From Pseudozyma flocculosa PF-1 (taxonomy: Eukaryota > Basidiomycota > Ustilaginomycetes > Ustilaginales > Ustilaginaceae): a DNA stretch of 64,000 nt. The stretch spans positions 1,221,734 through 1,285,733 of the forward strand of contig NW_006920870.1 of assembly GCF_000417875.1 (NCBI RefSeq), written 5' to 3'. Positions within the stretch are counted from its first letter, which is position 1; every line of letters begins with the position of its first letter. Under the pieces are notes generated by a model, which saw nothing but the letters and a program-made list of their open reading frames with translations, did not search any database and was not told where the DNA came from. Positions 1 to 10,884 of this stretch are shown here, in pieces. Position numbers and translations under genes: made by a program.

Positions 1-218
1 TTGACGGCCGGGAGGATGCGGGATGTGACAATCTGGTGGCAGGTGGTGAAGTTCTGGTCGATCTCCTGGAGGACAGTGGTGATCTCCTGGTCGAGCTGGA
101 GGATCTGCGTCGAGATGGGCACGTTGGCGGGGCCAGAGGACGAAGTGGCCGTCGATGCGGCCATGTCGATGCCGCCTGGCCCGCCCGGGTAGAGCGACTG
201 TCTGGGCTGGCCGTACAT
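1..218 (-). CDS. ASK1: DASH complex subunit Ask1, N-terminal part (runs off the window)
   Basis: Only the first 72 or so codons are present; the C-terminus lies beyond position 1. The start is the ATG at 218-216, followed by a short Gly/Ser/Pro-rich leader. Then comes the segment ILQLDQEITTVLQEIDQNF and CHQIVTSRILPAV, which matches the conserved N-terminal Ask1 domain: a Leu/Asp-rich helix ending in a motif of the type ILPxV. Ask1 is a fungal-specific subunit of the DASH/Dam1 ring that couples kinetochores to spindle microtubules, and it is a mitotic Cdk1 target in yeast (family knowledge). The regulatory tail cannot be seen here. The identification rests on motif recall over about 40 residues, so it is good but not certain. 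Confidence 0.8.
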   Translation of the reverse strand, partial: MYGQPRQSLYPGGPGGIDMAASTATSSSGPANVPISTQILQLDQEITTVLQEIDQNFTTCHQIVTSRILPAV

Positions 219-1006
219 GCGAGCGTCGATTGACCGAGTGGGCGGATGAGTGGAGAGGCGGTGGGGCTGTCTTTGGCTTGTTTTATCAAAGACGTCGTTT
301 GCCAAGGAGGGTGGAGAGGGCGGATGGCAGTTGTGCGACGAGTGTCCGGCTGCCTGACGGCAATCTGATGTGCAATGCAGAATGGATGGACTTGCTGCTG
401 TGTCAGCGGCGTCGGCGTCGTGATCGACCGGAAACGAGGCGGAGCGGCGGATGGTGGTGAGAAACGAGGCAGCGCTGGGCCCAGAGCGAGGTGTTGGGCC
501 GTCGCCCCGAGCTCCTTCTGAGCTGGCCCGCATGCACACGCGCGCGCGCACCGACACGCCTGGCAGGCAGGCCTGGGCTGCCCTCGGCTGCCAGACAACA
601 ACACCTGCTCTTCCCTGCGCTGCTTGCCTTTTTCCCTGGTCACCCAATGCGCGCGACGCGCCCTGCCACTCACCAGCCAAGCAAAGGCAACGGGCACACA
701 CACCAACAGGCTCACCGCACCATCCACCAAACACCCCAAGCCGCTGCGACTACACAACACACCACTCTGCTCTGCTCAGCGGGCCCAAAAAGGTGATGGA
801 TTCAGCGATATAGACAGACCGTGGCAATAGCTACTTCTGCGAGGACCGACGAGGCTTGGAGACACTGAAGAGACGACAAAGAGAGATGCTACGAGATACA
901 GACGAGAGAGATGGAGGCTTGACGGGCGAACGCTGAAAGGACCACAGGGATAGATGACAAGAGACATGGACCATAACTTAGCGGCAGGTGGCGATCGCAG
1001 CAGGGA
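219..1006. other. Intergenic, ASK1 upstream region and 3' side of the CBS gene
   Basis: 788 bp with no supported gene. It should hold the ASK1 promoter (that gene starts at 218 and reads left) and the 3' UTR of the CBS-domain gene. There is a CA-rich stretch around 690-770 and a GA-rich stretch around 840-950. Small open frames here are not convincing. Confidence 0.6.
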
Positions 1007-3289
1007 TCAAGGCTGCTGCAGCGCGGCGCAGCGGGCGATGAAGGCCAGAATGGCGCCGGCGCTCAGGTGGAAGCGGACGGGCGCCAGGCTCGACGCCTCA
1101 GCATACACGACCGCCCAGCCGCTGCCGGGAACGGGGTTGTGTGCCGACAAGAGCGGCGCGCTGGCACCGACCGCAGCGCCTTCCCTCGGCGAGGCGGCGA
1201 GGATCGTACCAGTCGCGCCCTCCGATCCGCCCCGGAGCGACGACGTCGACGACGAAGACGTCGAGACCGAGAGGCTCGAGGACCTCGACAGCCCCAGAGC
1301 TCCTTCGGGACCCGAGAGTGCGTTGGCGCTGACCCGGGAACCACTGTCGCGTCGAGCGGCGGCGACTTCGGGAGGAACGATTCCTTGCGCGAGCGACATC
1401 GATCGAGGTCGGTGGCACCGCACAAAGCCCGGCCCACCAACTGCGGCAGAGATGGGCGGAGATGCGGCCGACGAAAAGGAGCTGGCCAGCACCGAGCTCG
1501 AGGGCGACCTCGACTGCTGGTTCGCCCGAGCAGGTACCGCTAGCGGGTCGGCGCCCTCACCAGCCGTCGAAGCAAACACCTTGGACAGCGAGGTGCCGCT
1601 AGCTCCGCTCGAGCTCGAGCCCGGTCCCCTGCTGCGAGGCGCCGTCCAGAACGAGGTGCTTGATCGTCGATGGTTGACCGGCTTCGACGCCGAGCCATAG
1701 CCTTGACCTTGGCTGCCCGCACTCTCATCGTCTTGGACGGCTGTAGCTTTGCCGCCGCTTCCCTTGACGTCGACGATGCCAAAGTGCCATGGGCTCTGCT
1801 CCTTGGTGGGCGACGACGGCGAGATGGTCGAGAGCGGCGGCGTCATGGCCGGGATCAAGTCGTCGAGGACAAAGATGCCCTTTGCCGACGTGGTTTGCAT
1901 CAGCGACACGGCCCGCGATAGCTGCGAACTGAGGCTGATGCTGACGGCCGGGTGGGTGTCCTTGCCGTCGGTACCTTCGGGTCGCCTCGAGCGCAGCGTC
2001 TTGACCAGCGTGGCCAGCGGCGTGTTGAGAATCTTTCGGCTGTCGGCCCGGATCACTTCGAACGCCAGCTCGGCCGACGAAAGGGGCGAGAGGAGGACGC
2101 CGCGCGCGTCGAGGATCGCCAGGCTGTCGAGGGCTTCGGCGTGCATCAGCGTCATGGCATCCAGCACCGACTTGTCGCTGCTGATCGGAGTGGCTGGGCT
2201 GGTGAAGCTGAGCGAAGAGAGCTCATCCAACCTCTCGGCCAGCACCGCGGCCAAAGCCTCGTCCCTCTTGGCCTCTCGAGATAGGAAGTCGAGCAGGTCG
2301 GTTCGACTGATGAGGCCGAGCGGCATGTCTGCGGTGTCCAGAGCGCCCGAACCCTTTTCGCCGGCGCTGGCATCATCTCGCGCTGTCCTGGTGACCACCA
2401 CGTGGCTGACCCCGGGCTCGATGAGGCGAGTCAGGACCTCTTCTAGGGTGCTGCTGGGCGGTACAGCGCGCAGCTTGTTTGAGCCGCTCAGGTTGGCAAT
2501 GAGAGCTGCGGGCACTTTCTTGTTGGCCTTGATCAGGGCGGCGATCTCTGCGGCCTGCTTCGAAAGTGGGCCGACGGGATACAGAGGCCGTCCTCTACCT
2601 GCGCCGGGGGAGGAGGGGGGCGAGGTGAGCCAAGAAGCTCTGCCGGCAGTCTCCTTGCTTGGCGAGGGGCAAAAGAGGAGGCACAGGAAGCTGTGCACGT
2701 CTTCTAGGTTGAGCAGGCTGCCGTAGCCTTCGACCCGAGAGCCGCTGATTCCGCCTCCTGCCTCGTCGGCCGAGGCACCGGGACGTTGCGTTGATCCTTG
2801 GAGGAGAAGAGGCGTGGCACGACCTGGCTCCTTTGCCAGCTCTTGGCAGGCCATATCTACGTCGGCATTGGCGGGGAGGACAGCGAGGGGTCGAGTGGCC
2901 GTCGGGCATTCGTCGAGGAAGCCCTTGGCGGTGATCGACCTGAGCGCGGTACGGAGGGCCTCTGCACGTTTGCCATCGACGGGCATGATGCCCGGTTCGA
3001 CGCCGCGCTGCCGCTGCTCTGCATCGATGGAGCCTTCGCCGAAGCGGGAAGCGTTGTAGGCGGGTCCGGGCAGGAGGAGCTCGGTGAGGACTTCGATGCG
3101 GCTGGCTCGGCGTCCGTGCCTGGACTGGTTGACCTGTTTGGGCGAGCTCGAGACCGGCAGCGGATCGACGACGACGCCGGCGGCACTGTTGTTTCGGAAG
3201 AGCTCTGCAGCCTTGCGGCTGCCCGCTCGCGGCGAGCGCGAGGGCGAGGAGCGGTTGATGGCGATGGGCACGGCGACTGAAGTCGACAT
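1007..3289 (-). CDS. CBS-domain protein, Sds23/Moc1-like
   Basis: An uninterrupted 760-codon frame. A basic Ser/Pro/Arg-rich N-terminus (about residues 1-70) precedes several CBS-type modules. These can be read from segments such as YGSLLNLEDVHSFL, TLEEVLTRLIEPGVSHVVV with LGLISRTDLLDFL, SVLDAMTLMHAEALDSLAIL, and LSRAVSLMQTTSAKGIFVLD. The last module appears split by a long Ser/Gly-rich disordered insert and ends with SAGAILAFIARC at the C-terminus. Four CBS motifs with this spacing resemble fungal Sds23/Moc1, which binds and restrains PP2A/PP6-type phosphatases and promotes mitotic entry (family knowledge). The assignment to Sds23 rather than another CBS protein is inference. The start at 3289 gives a sensible Ser-rich N-terminus. 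No intron is obvious. Confidence 0.7.
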   Translation of the reverse strand: MSTSVAVPIAINRSSPSRSPRAGSRKAAELFRNNSAAGVVVDPLPVSSSPKQVNQSRHGRRASRIEVLTELLLPGPAYNASRFGEGSIDAEQRQRGVEPGIMPVDGKRAEALRTALRSITAKGFLDECPTATRPLAVLPANADVDMACQELAKEPGRATPLLLQGSTQRPGASADEAGGGISGSRVEGYGSLLNLEDVHSFLCLLFCPSPSKETAGRASWLTSPPSSPGAGRGRPLYPVGPLSKQAAEIAALIKANKKVPAALIANLSGSNKLRAVPPSSTLEEVLTRLIEPGVSHVVVTRTARDDASAGEKGSGALDTADMPLGLISRTDLLDFLSREAKRDEALAAVLAERLDELSSLSFTSPATPISSDKSVLDAMTLMHAEALDSLAILDARGVLLSPLSSAELAFEVIRADSRKILNTPLATLVKTLRSRRPEGTDGKDTHPAVSISLSSQLSRAVSLMQTTSAKGIFVLDDLIPAMTPPLSTISPSSPTKEQSPWHFGIVDVKGSGGKATAVQDDESAGSQGQGYGSASKPVNHRRSSTSFWTAPRSRGPGSSSSGASGTSLSKVFASTAGEGADPLAVPARANQQSRSPSSSVLASSFSSAASPPISAAVGGPGFVRCHRPRSMSLAQGIVPPEVAAARRDSGSRVSANALSGPEGALGLSRSSSLSVSTSSSSTSSLRGGSEGATGTILAASPREGAAVGASAPLLSAHNPVPGSGWAVVYAEASSLAPVRFHLSAGAILAFIARCAALQQP

Positions 3290-5916
3290 CTCGAGCCGTC
3301 GTCGAGGCAGGGCCCGGAGGCGGGTGTCTAGCGTCTAGGCTGGAAAGGGCAGCGCGAGGTTGTGCAGCCCGTCGGCGGGTTCGTCGAGCGTGGTCGTCAA
3401 GATGGTCGTATGGCGGGTCCAGGTGGGAGATGCGATTGGAGATGATGGTGGACGGGGGAGGTGCGAAGGCGGTGGTCGTTGGCAGCGGCGAAGTCGAGTG
3501 CCCCTCTTGGTCGGTGACCCAGGCCGAGAGCTCTTGTCGGTGAGGAAGGGGGAGGAGCAGGATGAGGTGTCGGTGGTGCTGCAGCGCTGTGGGCGCTGGC
3601 TGGGAGCCGCAGCTGTGCGATGCAAAGCCGCTTTGGAAGGAGGCTTTGGGTGACCTCGCCTCGTACGGAGCGGGTAGGCCAAGCAGCCTAGGGCGAGCGA
3701 ACCCAATTGTGCTGAACGAAGCTCGGGCGGGCCAGGCAGGCAACGGGTGAGCCAGCGTTGCCGTGATGCTCGCTCATGTTTCAACGGCTTTGCAGGGACG
3801 CACGAGATAGGGTCGGTCGAGGGGGAGCCTGGACCCGGTGCGCTGCTGAGGATGGTCAAGGCCGGGCAGAGGCAGGCCATCCAGAGGCAACGCTGGGGAG
3901 CGAGGCGGGCAGGTGTCACAAGGCCGCTCGCCAAGGGGGCGCCATATGCATAGGAGCAGCCTGCGTGAACCGGGCCCAACTCCGCCTGCCTGACTGCGTT
4001 GGCTGGCCCTCGAGCTCGAGCCGCCCGCAGACAGGCGAGCGCCGGTCCATGCAGGCGAATTGCGGGGTGCAGCCGGCGCTTCTGCATCCCCACAGCAGCA
4101 GCGGCAGCGGCAGCAGCAGCAGGCTGGGCCGGCTAGGCGCTCGACGCTGCCTGCTGCCCCGTGCCATGATGGCAAGCAAAGCGACCCCGGTCAAGCCTCG
4201 CCTCGCCTCGCCTCGCCCGCGCGAGTTCTACCGCCCAGCAGGCTCACCAAAGTCTGCTGCTACGGTACTTTACCGCCATCTCAGCCGCTGAGCCCGTTGG
4301 GCCACCGACCCTTCTGACCTTAGCTTGCCCGCACGCCCGCCCGCCCCCCCGCTCTCACGCAACGCTTAGCTTGTCGCTTGTTTTTCTCTCAGGGTCCCTC
4401 CCGTGGTGGGCAGCCCCGGTTCGGCCTGCTGCCTCCTGTCTCCTGCCCTGGATCCGGCGTATGGACAAGGTGCTGGCACCGCACGCATAACGAGGGGCGG
4501 AGTCGCTGTACGTGGGCCAGCTTCGGCGTCCTCTATCTCTGCCTGACAACGGGCCATCACCGTGGCCTCTATCTGCTGTGCCGTAACTGCCCTTTCTCGC
4601 TCCACCTTGCTTGCTTGCTTCGGCTTGGGTGCAAGTCACAGGTGTCGGCGTCGATGCGCTTAGCTTGCTTGCTCGGGCTGGCCCGCCGCAGACTAGCCCG
4701 CAGGTGCATCCGCAACCGAGGCAGCCAGCCATCAGCGGCAGCAGCCTGACTAGGGGCCGGTCCATGAGCAGCCAGCACGTACGTACGCCGCCCTGTTTCA
4801 TCAGCATCGTATCGCAACAATGCGGTCCGGGGTCGACCGCCTGCTGGGAAGCTTTCTGCGGGTCAATTCTCACACCACAGAGCTCTCTGCCGGGCAACAG
4901 AGGTCCCAAAGAGGTGCGTCTCCTGTGCCGGATCGTTAACGTTGTTGTGCGTGCCGTGACCACCAGGCGTCGCCGTCGTCGCCCAGTTTCTCCCGCCTTT
5001 GCCACGGGCGATTCGTGCTATGGGATTTTGCCGAGAGCATGTCGGCACCTCATCAAGTCGCGGCGTGCTTTCATCCGACGTGCGCCGGCGGTCAACCTAG
5101 CCTGCGCCGGCGTCATAGAGTAGGGTGTGCGCAACACCCTCTCTGTGGTCGCCTGCGTCACAGCGGGCGAGGGGCTGAAGACGATACAGTAACGTCGGCG
5201 TCGACGTCAAGCCGCCGACTTCCTCGCGGTGTAAGCGAAGCTACCCTAGCGCGCGCATCGCCAAAGGTGTCCGGATGGCTTGCAGAAGGTTACTCTGGGG
5301 CTGTTGACCGCGGTGCAGGTCGCAGCCATGCCCGGATGAACTGGTTCGTAGCCCGTTCCTCCAGCGCGCCTGGTTCGTCTCCTGCTGCTCGTGGTGGGTG
5401 TCCGCTGCTCGTCACTCGCCTGGCCCGCCGCTCTTGCGACGATAGGTGAGACCTGCCTGCCTCGTGTGCAGGAGATCCTTTGTGCCGGGGACCGGAGCAC
5501 AGGCATGTTGTTCAGGACCAAGATGGCAGCGGCCTCCCACGTCGTCGCCCTGTGTCGGTGCCATCGCCGTGCGAGTCGTCGGTGGCACGGGCACAGGGCG
5601 ACCCAGCGCGACCTCTCAGCCGGAGCCAGCCCTTTCTCGCGCGAGAAAACAATTTTAGACTCACGAGAAGAAGTTGGAGTCACCGGCGGGCGGTCCGCTG
5701 CCTTCTTCTCCACACGCAAAACCGGAAAACGGGCGGGCAGGCAAGCAGGCAGCGGCAGTTCAACGCTCGACACGCTCCTCGAACCCAACCACCAACGACC
5801 ATCGCCCAGCCTCAGCATACCCCGCCATCGCCAGCAGCGACCGCGCCACCTCACCTTCCGTCCACCACCACCTGCACCGCCCCTCCGAATCCTCACAGTC
5901 CCACGCATTCCCCACC
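3290..5916. other. Divergent intergenic region between the CBS gene and ADE2
   Basis: 2.6 kb without a supported gene between two diverging starts, so both promoters should lie here. It contains a GCAGCAGC-type stretch near 4095-4130 and several overlapping small open frames on both strands with no family resemblance. About 200 bp before ADE2 are rich in CA and CCACC, typical of a fungal 5' leader. No TATA box is evident. Confidence 0.5.
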
Positions 5917-7920
5917 ATGGAGCAGAGAACCGTCGGCGTCCTGGGCGCGGGCCAGCTCGGCCGCATGTTTGTCGAGGCCGCCTCCCGCCTCAACGTCCAG
6001 GTCAGGCTGCTCGACGTCGGCGACACGGCCCCCGCCAAGCAGATCAACTACGCACCCAACGCAGAGGGATCCGGGTCCGAGCACGTGGATGGCAGCTTCG
6101 TCGACCCGCAAAAGATCCGCCAGCTCGCATCCAAGGTCGACATCCTCACCATCGAGATCGAGCACGTCAATGCGCAGCAGCTCCAGCAGGTGCTCGACGA
6201 GAAGCTCGTCGACGCCGTACACCCCCTGCCATCCACCATCGCCCTGATCCAGGACAAGTACGCACAAAAGGTCCACCTCTCGGAACGCGGGCTCCCGCTC
6301 GCCGACTACATCGCCGTCGGCCCCGAAGAGGTCACCGCCTCGTCCGACGCCGCAGTCACCAGCAAGGCGCAGGAGCGGAGCGTCGCCGAGGCCGGCAGTG
6401 CTTTCGGGTACCCGCTCATGCTCAAGTCCCGCACCCAGGCCTACGACGGCAAGGGCAACTTTGTTGTCAAGTCGCCCGAACAGGCCGCCGAGGCCGTCGC
6501 GGCTCTCGGCGGCGGCAAGCGCGGCCTCTATGCCGAGAAGTGGGCGCCGTTTGAGCGCGAGATCGCCGTCATGGTGGTGCGCAGTGCGACTGGCGAGGTC
6601 CGCGCCTACCCGGCCGTCGAGACGGTGCACCGCGACAGCATCTGCCACACCGTCCATGCCCCTCTGCGTGTCCCCGACGCCGGCGTCGAGAGGCGGGCGC
6701 GCGAGATCGCCCAGCAGGCCGTGGCGACGTTTGGCGGCGCCGGCGTGTTTGGCGTCGAGATGTTCCAGATGCCCGGCGGCCAGCTGCTCATCAACGAGAT
6801 CGCCCCGAGGCCCCACAACAGCGGCCACTATACCATCGAGGCCACCGAGACGAGCCAGTACGAGAACCACCTCCGCGCCATCCTCGGCATGCCGCTGGGC
6901 AGCACCGCGCTCAAGGTGCCGTCGGCGGCGATGATCAACATCCTCGGGCTGGCCGACTCGGACAAGGACGCCGAGGCCGTCGCCAAGACGCTCGCGCCCG
7001 CCGCCGTCAGCCTCGACGTGCCCGGCGCCACCTGCCACCTGTACGGTAAAGCCGGCTGCCGCAAGGGGAGGAAGATGGGTCACATCACCATCGTCGGGCA
7101 GAGCGACGCCCAGGTGCGCGAGAGGCTGGCCATTGTCGACCGCGCGCTCGACGAGGCGACCGAGCTGGCCAAGACCGGCGCCAAGCTGCCGAAGCGTCTG
7201 ACCTTGGCGGGCGTCAGCGACGAGGCCGCCGCCGTTGCTTCGTCTTCAAAGGCGGGAGGAGCAGCGGGCGCAGCCAAGACCAAGAGCGCGGCCGACTTCT
7301 CGCACCCGCAGCCGCTGGTCGGCATCATCATGGGCTCGGACAGCGACCTGCCCGTCATGCTGCCCGCCGCCGAGATCCTCAAGAAGTTCAATGTGCCGTT
7401 TGAGCTGACGATTGTCAGCGCACACCGCACGCCGGACCGCATGCGCACCTACGCCCGCAGCGCGCCGGCTCGGGGTCTGCGCGCCATCATCGCCGGAGCG
7501 GGCGGAGCGGCCCACCTGCCGGGCATGGTTGCGGCGCAGACGGCCCTGCCCGTCATCGGCGTACCCGTCAAGGGGAGCGTGCTCGACGGCGTCGACTCGC
7601 TCCACAGCATCGTCCAGATGCCGGTGAGTAATAGGAGCGGTGGCCAATGTCGGAGAGATGCTGTGCGACAGACCAAAGCAGACCGACTGACACTGATTCT
7701 CCTTTGCCTCGACGACGCCGCGCAGCGAGGCATCCCCGTCGCGAGCGTGGCCATCAACAACAGCACCAACGCCGCGCTGCTGGCCATCCGCATCCTCGGA
7801 GCCGCCGACCCGTCGTACCTGGAAAAGATGCAGGCCTACATGGACGAGATGGAGGACGAGGTCAACGGCAAGATCCAACGGCTCGGCGAGCAGGGGTGGG
7901 ACTACGTCGTCAAGAAGTAG
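5917..7920 (+). CDS. ADE2: Phosphoribosylaminoimidazole carboxylase (AIR carboxylase), PurK-PurE fusion
   Basis: Two exons, 5917-7623 and 7726-7920, give 633 residues. The enzyme carboxylates AIR to CAIR in de novo purine synthesis in the cytosol. The N-terminal two thirds are an ATP-grasp PurK-like module beginning with a dinucleotide-like loop GAGQLGRM (residues 10-17). The C-terminal module is PurE-like, with GIIMGSDSDLPVM at about 469 and SAHRTPDRM at about 500. The start has a strong context (CCACCATGG) and matches the family N-terminus, although the frame is open upstream to 5674. Removing the intron joins VQMP to RGIPVASVAINNS, as in homologues. The intron length is a multiple of three with no stop (listed separately). 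Loss of ADE2 usually gives red pigment in yeasts. Confidence 0.95.
   Translation: MEQRTVGVLGAGQLGRMFVEAASRLNVQVRLLDVGDTAPAKQINYAPNAEGSGSEHVDGSFVDPQKIRQLASKVDILTIEIEHVNAQQLQQVLDEKLVDAVHPLPSTIALIQDKYAQKVHLSERGLPLADYIAVGPEEVTASSDAAVTSKAQERSVAEAGSAFGYPLMLKSRTQAYDGKGNFVVKSPEQAAEAVAALGGGKRGLYAEKWAPFEREIAVMVVRSATGEVRAYPAVETVHRDSICHTVHAPLRVPDAGVERRAREIAQQAVATFGGAGVFGVEMFQMPGGQLLINEIAPRPHNSGHYTIEATETSQYENHLRAILGMPLGSTALKVPSAAMINILGLADSDKDAEAVAKTLAPAAVSLDVPGATCHLYGKAGCRKGRKMGHITIVGQSDAQVRERLAIVDRALDEATELAKTGAKLPKRLTLAGVSDEAAAVASSSKAGGAAGAAKTKSAADFSHPQPLVGIIMGSDSDLPVMLPAAEILKKFNVPFELTIVSAHRTPDRMRTYARSAPARGLRAIIAGAGGAAHLPGMVAAQTALPVIGVPVKGSVLDGVDSLHSIVQMPVSNRSGGQCRRDAVRQTKADRLTLILLCLDDAAQRGIPVASVAINNSTNAALLAIRILGAADPSYLEKMQAYMDEMEDEVNGKIQRLGEQGWDYVVKK
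7624..7725 (+). other. Stop-free 102-nt intron in ADE2
   Basis: The donor GTGAGT at 7624 and acceptor GCAG ending at 7725 enclose 34 codons without a stop. CTGAC/CTGAT branch-like sequences lie at about 7686-7698. The retained reading would put a Ser/Arg/Gln-rich stretch inside the PurE domain, where homologues have none, so splicing is the expected state. Confidence 0.85.
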
Positions 7921-8410
7921 CCAGGCCGTTCCTCGGAGCCGGCGTCCTTGCTTGTCGAGGTCGAAGAGTCGAAGAGAATAGAGTTTCGATTCCGGATCAT
8001 GTTTTTCCCCCCCTCTCTCGAAGAGATGGAGCATCGACTGAGCTGGCCGGCGAGTGGGCATGGGCTGCAGATGTCTGGCTGTCGGTCCGATGTTGCATGC
8101 TCGCAGCGCGCTCCGATGTTGCTGCACGGTCCGTCGCAGCGACGCCAGGCCGGCATGCCGATGACCAACGGGTAGCGGGGCCGACGCGACCGGGCGTCTT
8201 TCCGAAGCAGAGGCGACATAGCCGGCGGTCGGCGTGCCTGCCCTGCCTGGCCTGGCAGTTAGGTTCGCTCGCTCGCCCGATCCTGCCTGCTGTAGCGGCT
8301 GTGAGACAGAGCAGAGAGCGTGGGGGACGACGAGGGCGGGTGAGACAGGAGCTGGCATCCGAAGCCGAACGACGGATGGGCCGCCCGCCCATCCCGAAGT
8401 CGCTTTGCGT

Positions 8411-8453
8411 GCCTGCCTGCCTGCCTGCCTGCCTGCCTGCTTGCCTGCCTGCC
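8411..8453. repeat. CCTG tetranucleotide array
   Basis: An almost perfect tandem array of GCCT units with one CTTG variant, lying between genes. Similar arrays occur at 35341-35366 and, as GGCT, at 9967-9988 and 24673-24703. Confidence 0.9.
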
Positions 8454-9966
8454 TTCCCATCCAGCAGGCTCGCAAGCAGGTTGGAGGGGCGGCAGGATGG
8501 CGGGCCAGCCCGCCCCATCTACCGACCGACAGCCAGGCGGGTCACCATCGCAGCGGAGTTGATGCTCCAGGTCAGGAGACGAGGCCTGGCCTGCCTGCCG
8601 GTGAAGGCGCGCGGTGAGCAGGCCCCTCTATCGCCGCTGCTGTCTGTCGACCGGGTCAAGGAAGGAGCGAGGTGAGCGAGCCCGCTCCGCCGTCCCTTGC
8701 CAAGCCGAGCTGCAGCCTCCAACTTCCGCTCAGACGGAGAGTCGCTCCCATCTTGGTTGCTTGGTTCTCAGCTCGATACCAACGCCGAGCCAACCCCCTG
8801 GCCTCTTGGTCCCGCGTCGCAAAGTCATGCCGCCAGCCACGCGATGCCTTGCCTGCCTGCCGTGTCCGCTGCCTTTGCCCACGCCATGTCATCGAACCGT
8901 CCGTCCAGGAGCGAGGCTTCGAGCGCGGCGAGCGGGCGGGCGGGCGCGATCTCGCAGGCAGGCCCCAAGAGGCCGCAGCTGCTCGTTGTCATTTTTGCAA
9001 CTCCGTTGCATCCGTACCTCGACGCGATCTCATGTTGTTTGCCGGCGAATGAAGGACGGGCAAGGCCGCGCCGGGGCCGTTTGTCCGCTCGTCGTCGCTG
9101 CAGCGTCTATGGAGCCCGATGGACGACCGGACGAGGTGACGACCAACAAGCGAGCGACTCGATAGCCGGCCAAACGACATCGGAGAGGGCCCCGTCAGAG
9201 CGCCGGCTAGGCGGCCCTCTCTCTCCCCCACGCTCACACCCTCTCTCGATCTCGACCGCCTTATCTTTTTTCCTTCCGGCAGGCAAACGCTCGCCTCGCC
9301 TCGACTCCGTCATGCGATGGCGCGCTCGACATCGTCGACATCGCCATCGTTCGGCCGGCGACTTGCTGCCTGCCTGCTTGGCCTCGCTCGCCGCCGTACG
9401 CGTTGGAAGAGGCGTTTCGCTTCACACTTTCGCGCCGGCGCTGGCTGGTGGCGCTGGTGCGTGGCTTCCCACGAGCGAAACTCTAAACTTTCCATCCAGC
9501 CCTGGCTTGGCTTTTTGCGCCCCTTCGCCCTCGACCCGATCGGACGACGGTGGCGGTGCGATGCGATGCGGTGCGTTGCGGTGCCTGGCCGGCCCTCGAC
9601 CTCTTTGCTTCCCATCGCTTTGAACAGGACAGGGGCTCGAGGCCAGTGCACGGCAGGATTCCGATGGTGCCTGCGCGGATGGACGTCAGGGACCCCGAGC
9701 GGGACGGACGGACGAGCTGGGCCCTGCCTTCCTCATCGGGACGAGACGTTCGAAAAGATCGATGCGCTCCAAACAAGCAAGCAGCAAGCGCCAGCGGGCG
9801 GCTCTGCCTAGGCAGGATGGAAGGGATGCGCCGGTAGCGTGGCAGGCAAGCAGCCAGCCTCGCGCCTGCTGGCGGTCTGGCGCTGGCGACCCTTTGCCCC
9901 TGCATAAAGGGAAACAGACAGGCTGCCTGCTCGCTTTTTTTCTGGGGTGCCCATCCGGCACCGCTT

Positions 9967-9988
9967 GGCTGGCTGGCTGGCTGGCTGG
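9967..9988. repeat. GGCT tetranucleotide array
   Basis: Five tandem GGCT units in the intergenic region 3' of ADE2. Confidence 0.9.
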
Positions 9989-10851
9989 ACTCGGCATAGA
10001 AGCAAGGCGGGGACCCCAAATTCGGCAACCGGGTGGTGGCTGCATTTCGAAACAGGCACGTACGCAAGCCGACCTCGCTCGCTCGTCTGGTGACGGCCGC
10101 CTGCCTGGGACCAGGGCCTAGGCGGGCATCCTCGCTGCGTGCTTCCCGGCAGCGGCAGCATCAGACGACACCAACCACCAGCACAAAGGCAGGCCTGGCC
10201 GGGCTACCTAGGCATCGAGCGACCCGAGCGCGACCACCCGAGCAGCAGCAGCAGAAAGAGAGGACCATGGTTGCTCGCTCTTCGCCCAGAGTTGGCCGGC
10301 CAGCCAGCCAACCAGCCCTTCAGCCGGGTCTGATCCGATGCGCCATGGCCGCCACCGGCGGCGCCACCGACGACGACGACGACGGAAGGCACCGGAAGGG
10401 GAGGCATGAGAGATCGAGTGTTGAGGGGCGGCCTGGCCTGCGTGCGTGTTTGATGTGCTCACGTACAGATAGACAAAAGGCCTGGGCTTGGCTAGGCTAG
10501 GCCAAGTTACGCTGCGCTGGGACCGCCCGCTCGCACGCACGCCTGGCCGAGGTACGGTCGGTAGGAGGCAGGTGGGGCCAGGCAGGCGAGCTGATGTGAC
10601 TTCCGGAAGGAGGCTGATGGAGATGATGAAAGGGGCGGCCTGCTAGGGTCGTTGTCGGCGCCGCCGTCGTCGTGGTGGCAGCCCTGGCTCCTAGCTGCTT
10701 GCTGGAGCAGACGGCCTGTCCAACGCCCTAATTTCCTGCAGGCGGGGCAGACCCGGGGGGGCCCATACCTGCCTCTGGAATTCGACCAGGCAGGCCCACG
10801 ACCGCCGCCCGCCACGCCCGCCCGCCGTCTTGACGCAGCAAGGTCATCCTT

Positions 10852-10884
10852 NNNNNNNNNNNNNNNNNNNNNNNNNNNNNNNNN
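10852..10884. other. Assembly gap (33 N)
   Basis: A run of N immediately before a TCTCGTC/CCTCGTC-rich stretch and a C20 homopolymer, so it is probably unresolved simple sequence. No coding sequence is affected. Confidence 0.95.

Noticed and set aside
5893..7083. 396-codon minus-strand frame
   Set aside because: Antisense of the ADE2 ATP-grasp domain.
8411..8453. Tandem arrays considered as a CRISPR-like or satellite system
   Set aside because: The unit is 4 bp with no spacers and the host is a eukaryote; it is simple-sequence repeat.
8697..9623. 308-codon plus-strand open frame in the long intergenic region
   Set aside because: Low-complexity Ser/Ala/Arg composition, overlaps other frames on both strands, no recognisable domain; typical of chance frames at this GC content.
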